Positions 1 to 5,172 of a stretch of 5,172 nt of DNA are shown one piece after another. Origin of the DNA: Lactobacillus sp. (GTDB taxonomy: Bacteria; Pseudomonadota; Alphaproteobacteria; RF32; CAG-239); contig JAISFX010000047.1 in assembly GCA_031263385.1 (NCBI GenBank), forward strand, positions 1-5,172, in the 5' to 3' direction. A program made the position numbers and the translations under genes. Within the stretch, counting starts at the first letter, position 1; each line of letters starts with the position of its first letter. Under the pieces are notes generated by a model that was not told the DNA's origin, ran no database searches, and was given only the letters and a program-made list of their open reading frames with translations.

Positions 1-27
1 TTTATCAGCCAATGTCTAATTTAACGC

Positions 28-33
28 TATAAT
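28..33 (+). promoter_or_regulatory. candidate -10 box for htpG (TATAAT)
   Basis: The hexamer TATAAT is a perfect sigma-70 -10 sequence about 100 bases before the htpG start. No good -35 hexamer lies 16-18 bases upstream; that position reads TCAGCC. A second -10-like hexamer, TAGAAT, is at 84-89 and also lacks a clear -35. No CTTG element typical of alphaproteobacterial RpoH promoters is visible in 1-133. AT-rich DNA gives such hexamers by chance, so this is only a candidate. Confidence 0.3.
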
Positions 34-123
34 TTCTAAAATCAAGAGCAAAAATGCTTTTTATGCTCGGAACTATTGCGTTTTAGAATATTAGTTCTTA
101 TTTATAGGGTAATTAATTTATAT

Positions 124-128
124 GGAGG
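124..128 (+). promoter_or_regulatory. ribosome binding site of htpG
   Basis: GGAGG lies 5 bases before the ATG at 134. It overlaps the in-frame ATG at 122, so that upstream ATG cannot use it, and no Shine-Dalgarno sequence precedes 122. The site therefore favours 134 as the real start and shortens the longest reading frame by four residues. Confidence 0.8.
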
Positions 129-133
129 CTAAA

Positions 134-1960
134 ATGAAATTTAAGGCAGAAGTCGCAAAACTTTTGGATTTGGTTGTAAATTCATTGTATTCGGAAAAGC
201 ATGTTTTCTTGCGTGAGTTGATATCAAATGCATCAGATGCCTGTGATAAGCTTAAGTATATGGCTCTTATTGACCCTGATATGGCAAAGGCCGCAAAAGA
301 TTTTAAGATTACTATAACCCCTGATGCAAAAGAAAACATTCTTATTATTGCGGACAATGGTATTGGTATGAACAAGGATGATTTGATTAATCATTTGGGC
401 ACTATTGCAAAGTCAGGGACGTCAGATTTTGTTAATAATGTTAAAGACAATGGCTCTGCAGTTGACTTAATTGGCCAGTTCGGAGTGGGGTTCTATTCAG
501 CATTTATGGTAGCAAACAAGGTTGAGATTATGACTAAAAAAGCAGGAGAGGATCAAGCATGGTCATGGAAGTCTGAGGGAATCGGCGGGTTTGATATTAA
601 AGAGGCTGAAAAACAGGCAAATGGTACAGAAATTAAGCTCTATCTGAAAGAGGAAGATAAGGACTTTACCGACAGTATTTATTTGCGCCACATAATAAGG
701 ACGTATTCAGACCACATAAATTATCCGATTGTTCTTAATTTGGGAGAAATGGGTGAAGAGACAGCCAATACGGCATCAGCACTTTGGACCAGAAATAAGG
801 CAGAGATTACATCTGAGCAATATAAAGAATTTTATCATCATGTTTCCAGAAACTTTGATGAGCCATGGATGACAATGCACTTTAAGGCAGAGGGAAGTAT
901 TGAGTACACCGGGCTTTTATATATTCCCGGCCAAGCTCCTTATGATTTGTTTCAGCCCGATGTTAAACAAGGTTTGAAGCTTTATGTAAACAAGGTGTTT
1001 ATTTCTGACAAGGTTGAAGGGTTGATACCGCATTATATGAGGTTTGTAAAAGGTGTGGTTGATAGTTCTGATTTGCCTTTGAATATATCTCGAGAGATGT
1101 TGCAGCAGAATGCTCTTATTGCCAAAATTAAAAACGGAATTGTAACAAGAATTCTTAAAGAGCTTAAGAAGCGTTCTGAAAAACATGATGACTATATGGA
1201 ATTTTGGAAGATTTTTGGGACAGTGCTGAAAGAAGGCATTTATGAGGACCTGACAAACCGCGAGGAAGTGGCAGCTTTGGCAAGGTTCTATTCTACGAAG
1301 TATTCTGACAAAATGGTGTCTTTGGATGAATATATTGAGAGAATTAAGGCTGATGAGAAGGTTATTTATTATATTACCGGAGATGATGTGAAGGTTCTTA
1401 ATAATAATCCGCAGCTAGAAGCTTTTAGAGAGAAAGATATAGAGGTTTTGCTTCTTACTGACCCGATTGATGAGTTCTGGACACAGGTTTTGGGTTCTTA
1501 TAAAGGAACAGCGATTAAGCATATCTCTGCTGCCAAGATAGATTTGGATGTCGAGAGAAAAGGCAAAAAAGCTGAAGAAGCCAAACTTACAAAGCTTAAA
1601 GAAATTATGACAGAGACATTAAAAGATGAAGTGGGCAGCGTTGTTGAGACAGAGAAGTTGACATCAAGCCCGGCTAGTTTGACAGTCGAGGCAGGGCAGA
1701 TGAGCATTCATCTGGAGAGGTTGATGAAAAATCATCAGCAGAAAACAACTTTTGCTAGCACCAGAATATTGGAGATTAACCCGTATCATCCGCTGGTGAT
1801 TAAGCTTTCAGAACTTGCCGAAGATGAAAAAAGCAAAGCTAAGATTGAAGATGTTACAAAGATACTTCTTGATCAGGCAAAGATTGCAGAGGGTGAGGCG
1901 ATAACAGACCCAAGCTTTTTTGCATCAAAGTTGAGCGAGTATATATTAAGTTCATTTTAA
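134..1960 (+). CDS. htpG: molecular chaperone HtpG (bacterial Hsp90)
   Basis: Cytosolic ATP-dependent Hsp90 chaperone that acts as a homodimer, remodelling late folding intermediates alongside DnaK. The 608-residue protein is full length for bacterial HtpG. The N-terminal GHKL ATPase domain shows RELISNASD (E28 and N32, catalytic Glu and Mg-binding Asn positions), DNGIGM at 74-79, the lid-side GQFGVGF at 114-120 and NGTE at 163-166. The middle domain carries the WTRNKAEIT region near 218 and SREMLQ at 319-324, where R320 matches the Arg that reaches the ATP gamma-phosphate. The C-terminal part holds YYITGDD and LLLTDPIDEFW, then the dimerisation region. As in other bacteria there is no charged linker and no MEEVD tail. 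The ATG at 134 is chosen over 122 because GGAGG at 124-128 is correctly spaced for it. The next gene starts 45 bp downstream on the same strand with no terminator between, so they may be cotranscribed. The sequence resembles alphaproteobacterial HtpG. Confidence 0.97.
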   Translation: MKFKAEVAKLLDLVVNSLYSEKHVFLRELISNASDACDKLKYMALIDPDMAKAAKDFKITITPDAKENILIIADNGIGMNKDDLINHLGTIAKSGTSDFVNNVKDNGSAVDLIGQFGVGFYSAFMVANKVEIMTKKAGEDQAWSWKSEGIGGFDIKEAEKQANGTEIKLYLKEEDKDFTDSIYLRHIIRTYSDHINYPIVLNLGEMGEETANTASALWTRNKAEITSEQYKEFYHHVSRNFDEPWMTMHFKAEGSIEYTGLLYIPGQAPYDLFQPDVKQGLKLYVNKVFISDKVEGLIPHYMRFVKGVVDSSDLPLNISREMLQQNALIAKIKNGIVTRILKELKKRSEKHDDYMEFWKIFGTVLKEGIYEDLTNREEVAALARFYSTKYSDKMVSLDEYIERIKADEKVIYYITGDDVKVLNNNPQLEAFREKDIEVLLLTDPIDEFWTQVLGSYKGTAIKHISAAKIDLDVERKGKKAEEAKLTKLKEIMTETLKDEVGSVVETEKLTSSPASLTVEAGQMSIHLERLMKNHQQKTTFASTRILEINPYHPLVIKLSELAEDEKSKAKIEDVTKILLDQAKIAEGEAITDPSFFASKLSEYILSSF

Positions 1961-1973
1961 ATAATTCGTGCTA

Positions 1974-2021
1974 GGGTTGCGTATATTAAAACAGGAGTAT
2001 CCTTAATGATATACGCAATTT
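1974..2021 (+). promoter_or_regulatory. hairpin enclosing the RBS and start codon of the prepilin peptidase
   Basis: A perfect 10-bp inverted repeat, TTGCGTATAT (1977-1986) and ATATACGCAA (2009-2018), flanks the translation start. As RNA the stem extends with three G-U pairs outward (1974-1976 with 2019-2021), then U1987-G2008 and A1988-U2007 inward, giving 15 consecutive pairs. Two of the three start-codon bases (2007-2008) are paired. The Shine-Dalgarno AGGAG (1993-1997) sits in the apical loop, where AGGA (1993-1996) can pair with TCCT (2000-2003) around a 3-base loop. No U-run follows, so it is not a typical terminator. The geometry suggests control of translation initiation; the same palindrome could instead be a DNA operator. 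The pairing is seen directly; the function is inference. Confidence 0.45.
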
Positions 2022-2686
2022 CCGGCTTTATATTCGGGCTGCTTATTCCATACATATCAAGGCGTTTCGAGAAGTTTATGCCAGCTACGGGCGGCTATGC
2101 TATTTATAGAATCGTTAAACCTACCAAAAAAGTTTCTACAACAAAGAAAAAAAGCCGAGATAAATATAAAAAATTGGCTAAGAGCTATTTGTGGCGCAGT
2201 ATTGTCTGGGGAATTTTCTGTGGGGCATTAAGTTATCTGACAGCATTTAACTACGGAGAAGTTAATGCTATTTGGTATGTAGGTTTCTTCTGGAGCCTGT
2301 TGTTGCTGGCAGAGATAGATTATAGGATGATGTTGTTGCCGGATAGAATAACCTTTCCATTGCTGATTGCCGGATTTTTATATGCGGTGTTTGTAGGTCA
2401 ATGGGTAGGAGTTGGCGAAAGCGCTATCGGGGCGGCATATGGATATATTATTCCAGTGTTTGCGAGCATGTTGTTTGTATGGAAAAATAAAGATGTTTTT
2501 GGCGGTGGAGATATTAAGCTTTTGGCCGCAGTGGGGGCATGGGTAGGTCTTGAGAAGCTGGCTTATGTGATTGTTTTTTCCACAATATTATTTATGATTT
2601 ATGCTTTAGTGAAAAAGAAAAGAGGAGGGGCTTACGGGCCGGCAATCGCGGTTGCAACAATTGCGGTTGCATTTTGTTTTCTATGA
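2006..2686 (+). CDS. prepilin peptidase, A24 family, short form without the Cys-rich methylase domain
   Basis: Inner-membrane aspartic peptidase of the type IV prepilin peptidase (PilD/GspO, CpaA/TadV) fold, expected to cut leader peptides from type IV pilin-like precursors. Both catalytic motifs are present: EIDYRMMLLPD with D105, and FGGGDIKLLAAVGAW with D169. The later GPAIAVATIAV at 211-221 matches the family's C-terminal FGP-type segment. Several hydrophobic membrane segments are visible, including about 1-17, 64-82, 88-103, 113-130, 140-158, 184-202 and 211-226. At 226 residues it is shorter than two-domain PilD (roughly 250-290). The N-terminal segment GFIFGLLIPYISRR recalls the first helix of full-length enzymes, but the two CxxC zinc pairs of the methyltransferase loop are missing; the only cysteines are C72 and C224. 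A lysine-rich loop (about 38-60) stands in their place, so N-methylation of the mature pilin is unlikely. The start is supported by AGGAG at 1993-1997. No pilin or secretion gene is nearby, so the substrate is unknown. Confidence 0.88.
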   Translation: MIYAISGFIFGLLIPYISRRFEKFMPATGGYAIYRIVKPTKKVSTTKKKSRDKYKKLAKSYLWRSIVWGIFCGALSYLTAFNYGEVNAIWYVGFFWSLLLLAEIDYRMMLLPDRITFPLLIAGFLYAVFVGQWVGVGESAIGAAYGYIIPVFASMLFVWKNKDVFGGGDIKLLAAVGAWVGLEKLAYVIVFSTILFMIYALVKKKRGGAYGPAIAVATIAVAFCFL

Positions 2687-2750
2687 TACTAAAATTGGAA
2701 CTAATTGATTTATGTTGCCTTGAGCAATGATGTAAAAAGGGATTTATGAG

Positions 2751-3476
2751 ATGTTGAAAAAAGCTTGGCAGACCGATAAACGTAAGGTGAAGAAACTTGT
2801 TGAAAGCAAAAGCTTTGACATGTTTATTATGAGCCTGATTTGTATGGATGCACTTATTTTGGGTTTTGTGTATTCGGGAGTGTTCCTGCAGTTTTCTACC
2901 GAGATGTTTATTTTAGACAGGCTCTGTATGGCGATATTTATTATCGAGATGCTGATGAAGATTTATGCATATGGTCCCAAGTTTTATAAGAGCGGGTGGA
3001 ATGTTTTTGACTTTACAATAGTAGCCGTATCTTCGGTATCATTGTTCAGCTATTTTATCATTCTGCGTGTTTTCAGACTGTTTAGAATCCTGAAGTATGT
3101 TGGCCGCTTTGATAGAATGAAAAATATTATAAACACATTTTTGATGCTGGCGCCTAATTTCTTGGCAGTGTTTGGGATATTTGCATTGTTTTTCTATGTA
3201 TATGCGATTATGGCTGTGAGCCTTTTTGGTGAAACATTCGGTGCAAGGTTTGGGTGCTTGGGAGATTCTCTGTTTACATTAATGCAAGTGTTTACACTTG
3301 ATGGCTGGGCCGAGATTGCAAGGCCGGTGATGATGGTTTCTCCATGGTCATGGTTGTTCTTTATATCGTTTATATTCTTGTCATATATTATTGCAATAAG
3401 CTTTATTATAAGCATTATTGCAGAGCAGATTAACTCTACAAGCGGCAAGAAGTATAAGATTAAGAACAGACTGTAG
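2751..3476 (+). CDS. single-domain voltage-gated cation channel (NaChBac/Ion_trans family)
   Basis: Six-helix inner-membrane channel subunit, expected to assemble as a homotetramer and pass Na+ or Ca2+ on depolarisation. Approximate helices: S1 21-43, S2 50-72 (E66, K70), S3 83-98 (WNVFDF with N84 and D87), S4 100-119, S5 134-160, pore helix 171-182, S6 199-226. S4 shows the voltage-sensor repeat of a basic residue every third position: R106, R109, R112, K115, with R119 after it. The pore reads SLFTLMQVFTLDGW, clearly aligned with the bacterial Nav pore whose filter is TLESW. Here the filter is TLDGW (182-186; bases 3294-3308), with Asp for Glu and Gly next. Only about 15 residues follow S6, so the C-terminal neck and coiled coil of NaChBac-type channels is missing; at 241 residues the protein is correspondingly short. 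AAGGG at 2738-2741 is a plausible ribosome-binding site. An ATG at 2746 is out of frame and stops after three codons. Family assignment is firm; ion selectivity is not. Confidence 0.9.
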   Translation: MLKKAWQTDKRKVKKLVESKSFDMFIMSLICMDALILGFVYSGVFLQFSTEMFILDRLCMAIFIIEMLMKIYAYGPKFYKSGWNVFDFTIVAVSSVSLFSYFIILRVFRLFRILKYVGRFDRMKNIINTFLMLAPNFLAVFGIFALFFYVYAIMAVSLFGETFGARFGCLGDSLFTLMQVFTLDGWAEIARPVMMVSPWSWLFFISFIFLSYIIAISFIISIIAEQINSTSGKKYKIKNRL

Positions 3477-3492
3477 TTTGTTTGCGGTTATG

Positions 3493-3532
3493 AAAAAAGC
3501 CTTGCGGGTGTGCAAATCCGCGAGGCTTTTTT
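3493..3532. terminator. bidirectional intrinsic terminator between convergent genes
   Basis: A 15-bp stem (3493-3507 with 3518-3532) closes a 10-base loop. The arms are AAAAAAGCCTTGCGG and CCGCGAGGCTTTTTT. The T3503-G3522 position is a G-U wobble in the + strand RNA and an A-C mismatch in the - strand RNA. A-run plus T-run flanks give a U-tract in both directions. It begins 16 bases after the channel stop codon and 19 bases from the stop of the opposing gene, so it can serve both. Confidence 0.92.
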
Positions 3533-3551
3533 GTTTTGTCAGAGGCTTGTT

Positions 3552-4157
3552 CTAAGCCAGATGTAAATGTTTTCGAGCAAATTTCTTTGTAAATTTCTCA
3601 ACCTCTTGCGAGAAGTTGATTAGCTCTGAATAAAGAGCAAAAACGCCAGCCAGTAATCTGACATCGCTTTCGCAAGCGGTTTCTGCTGCTTTAAGAGCAT
3701 ATTGCTCATAATTTTTTAACTCCTGCCCCTTGGGGAACCCCTTTACAGGGACATACTCCATAACCTCTTGCACATAGAATCTTATCTGCTGATTTTTAAT
3801 CCTTCTTTGGGCGAAATCAGCTAATTCTTTTTTTACCAATAGAACGTCACACTCTTTTGAGCGTTCTGTTTTTTCTTTTTCAAGTTTTAATCTGTTGTTC
3901 CACGAGTAATAGGGAACAGATACGCCCTTGATAAAATAGAGGATGAGGTCATCATTAGATAGAGACACAGTTTGTCTGTACCATCTTAGATGAGCTTTTG
4001 GCGGCGGGTTAAATACTCTGGATAAAGTTTCATCCAGGTGGTTGATGGTATTTGCGTTTATACCGTTTTCAACCATGCCTGAGAAGGATAGTAGGGCTGT
4101 TCTCAGATCTTGCATTCTTCTTAAGTTCAACATCTCATAATAATTTTTATTAAACAT
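3552..4157 (-). CDS. hypothetical protein, mostly helical, unrecognised
   Basis: I do not recognise this protein. From the ATG at 4157 it has 201 residues. It lacks a signal peptide and membrane helices, so it is probably cytosolic. It is highly charged and likely mostly alpha-helical, with an early LRRMQDLRTALLSF helix, a central VFNPPPKAHLRWYRQTV segment that breaks the helices, a Lys/Glu-rich stretch (RLKLEKEKTERSKE), and a C-terminal helix ending in FTKKFARKHLHLA. There are no Cys clusters, P-loop or obvious catalytic motif. The start is uncertain. The frame is open up to a TTG at 4202, with ATGs at 4178, 4157, 4133 and 4115, and none has a Shine-Dalgarno sequence. The TTG is the first half of a good -35 box and the ATG at 4178 lies in the matching -10, so if that promoter is used translation must begin at 4157 or later. 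If transcription starts further upstream, the 216-residue form is possible. It is convergent with the channel gene and divergent from groESL. Codon use looks like its neighbours. Confidence 0.7.
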   Translation of the reverse strand: MFNKNYYEMLNLRRMQDLRTALLSFSGMVENGINANTINHLDETLSRVFNPPPKAHLRWYRQTVSLSNDDLILYFIKGVSVPYYSWNNRLKLEKEKTERSKECDVLLVKKELADFAQRRIKNQQIRFYVQEVMEYVPVKGFPKGQELKNYEQYALKAAETACESDVRLLAGVFALYSELINFSQEVEKFTKKFARKHLHLA

Positions 4158-4173
4158 ATATTTGTCGTTGGCT

Positions 4174-4202
4174 AGCATAGTGAGGCACAGGCGGTTTGTC
4201 AA
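4174..4202 (-). promoter_or_regulatory. sigma-70-like promoter of the - strand hypothetical gene
   Basis: Read on the - strand, TTGACA (4202-4197) is a perfect -35 hexamer, followed by a 17-base spacer and TATGCT (4179-4174), which matches TATAAT at four of six positions. Transcription would start near 4167, about 10 bases before the ATG at 4157. A second - strand -10-like hexamer, TTTAAT (the complement of ATTAAA at 4239-4244), has a poorer -35. Confidence 0.55.
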
Positions 4203-4224
4203 AGAGTTTTTTATTGGACAGGCT

Positions 4225-4253
4225 CTTGATTTTGGTGTATTAAATCCCTAATT
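4225..4253 (+). promoter_or_regulatory. candidate RpoH (sigma-32) heat-shock promoter of groESL
   Basis: CTTG at 4225-4228, an 18-base spacer, and CCTAATT at 4247-4253 fit the alphaproteobacterial RpoH pattern CTTG-N17/18-CYTATNT with one mismatch (A for T at the fifth position of the -10). It lies about 50 bases before the groES start, a suitable distance for a short leader. No CIRCE repeat (TTAGCACTC-N9-GAGTGCTAA) for HrcA is seen between 4203 and 4299. A weaker sigma-70-like pair, TTGGAC (4215-4220) and TATTAA (4238-4243) with a 17-base spacer, overlaps it. Confidence 0.5.
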
Positions 4254-4299
4254 AATGAAAAGAATGAATTATGCTTAATAAACTAATGGAGAGAAAAAT

Positions 4300-4590
4300 A
4301 TGAAAATCAGACCTTTACATGACAGAGTTGTTGTCAAAAGACTGGATGAGTTGACTAAGACATCAGGCGGTATCATCATCCCTGATACAGCCAAAGAAAA
4401 GCCAAGTGAAGGAATCGTTGAAGCTGTAGGTAACGGGCTTGTTACTGAAGACGGTAAGATTGTGCCAATGAGTGTTAAAGTTGGAGACAGAATCTTGTTT
4501 GGCAAATGGGCAGGTACTGAAGCCAAAATTGACGGGCAGGATGTGCTGATTATTAAAGAATCAGAAATTTTGGCAGTTATTGAAGAGTAG
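4300..4590 (+). CDS. groES: co-chaperonin GroES (Hsp10)
   Basis: Forms the heptameric lid that closes the GroEL folding chamber in the cytosol. The 96 residues are full length for the family. It opens with the signature [14 protein letters not shown]. The mobile loop region that contacts Gro[21 protein letters not shown], spans about residues 17-35. The roof and barrel strands include [16 protein letters not shown] sequence ([12 protein letters not shown]) and the closing [10 protein letters not shown]. The start is set by GGAGAG at 4288-4293, 6 bases before the ATG. groEL follows after 58 bp with no terminator, the standard groESL operon. A candidate RpoH promoter is upstream. [15 protein letters not shown] is close to alphaproteobacterial GroES. 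Confidence 0.98.
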   Translation: MKIRPLHDRVVVKRLDELTKTSGGIIIPDTAKEKPSEGIVEAVGNGLVTEDGKIVPMSVKVGDRILFGKWAGTEAKIDGQDVLIIKESEILAVIEE

Positions 4591-4633
4591 AGATTTTACT
4601 AAACCATTTATCAAAACTATGGATGAATTTTAA

Positions 4634-5172
<539 letters not shown>

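Noticed and set aside
44..62. Small hairpin (AGCA-AAAA-TGCT with a T-rich tail) as a terminator of an upstream gene
   Set aside because: The stem is only four strong pairs plus weak flanking pairs, and the T-run is interrupted soon after; no upstream gene end can be identified in 1-43.
122..133. In-frame ATG at 122 as the htpG start
   Set aside because: It overlaps the GGAGG that serves ATG 134 and has no ribosome-binding site of its own; HtpG homology begins right after 134.
917..1186. Opposite-strand open frame inside htpG (also those at 118-375 and 1498-1707)
   Set aside because: They are shadows of a strongly conserved coding sequence, with no ribosome-binding site or recognisable protein.
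2713..2729. Small hairpin TTGC/GCAA before the channel gene as a terminator or switch
   Set aside because: Four strong pairs and two wobbles only, no U-run, and it ends before the Shine-Dalgarno sequence; not distinguishable from chance.
3194..3448. Opposite-strand open frame inside the channel gene
   Set aside because: It is antisense to the pore and S6 codons of a clear channel gene and has no protein-like features of its own.
4203..4299. CIRCE operator before groES
   Set aside because: No TTAGCACTC/GAGTGCTAA-like halves are present; only short AT-rich repeats such as ATTAA/TTAAT.
4275..4526. Opposite-strand open frames over groES and over groEL (4630-4854)
   Set aside because: Both are mirrors of highly conserved chaperonin genes.

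Overview
The window is AT-rich bacterial chromosome with four genes left to right on the + strand, one gene on the - strand, and the start of a sixth gene cut by the right edge. It looks like a low-GC, possibly host-associated alphaproteobacterium. The basis is the HtpG C-terminal half (YYITGDD and LLLTDPIDEFW) and GroES ([11 protein letters not shown]), both of which read like alphaproteobacterial versions. No finer taxonomy is claimed.

Layout: 1-133 is the htpG leader. 134-1960 is htpG (Hsp90 chaperone). After a 45-bp gap comes a short A24-type prepilin peptidase (2006-2686) with both catalytic aspartates but no zinc-binding cysteines. After another 64 bp comes a single-domain voltage-gated cation channel (2751-3476) with the filter TLDGW. 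A strong two-way hairpin terminator (3493-3532) closes this rightward block and also ends the convergent, unrecognised - strand gene (3552 to about 4157). About 140 bp of divergent promoter DNA separates that gene from groES (4300-4590) and groEL (from 4649, incomplete).

The two chaperone loci (htpG and groESL) flank two unrelated membrane-protein genes and one orphan soluble gene. There are no pilins, secretion genes, transposases, CRISPR repeats or RNA genes, so nothing marks this as an accessory island. groESL has a candidate RpoH-type (sigma-32) promoter and no visible CIRCE operator. The - strand gene has a convincing sigma-70-like promoter whose -35 box is also the most upstream possible start codon (TTG), which argues for a later start.

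The most unusual structure is a 15-bp predicted RNA stem enclosing the ribosome-binding site and start codon of the prepilin peptidase just downstream of htpG. It could be a translational switch. The channel's filter and very short C-terminal tail are the most interesting protein features. I do not see a wholly new multi-gene system here.
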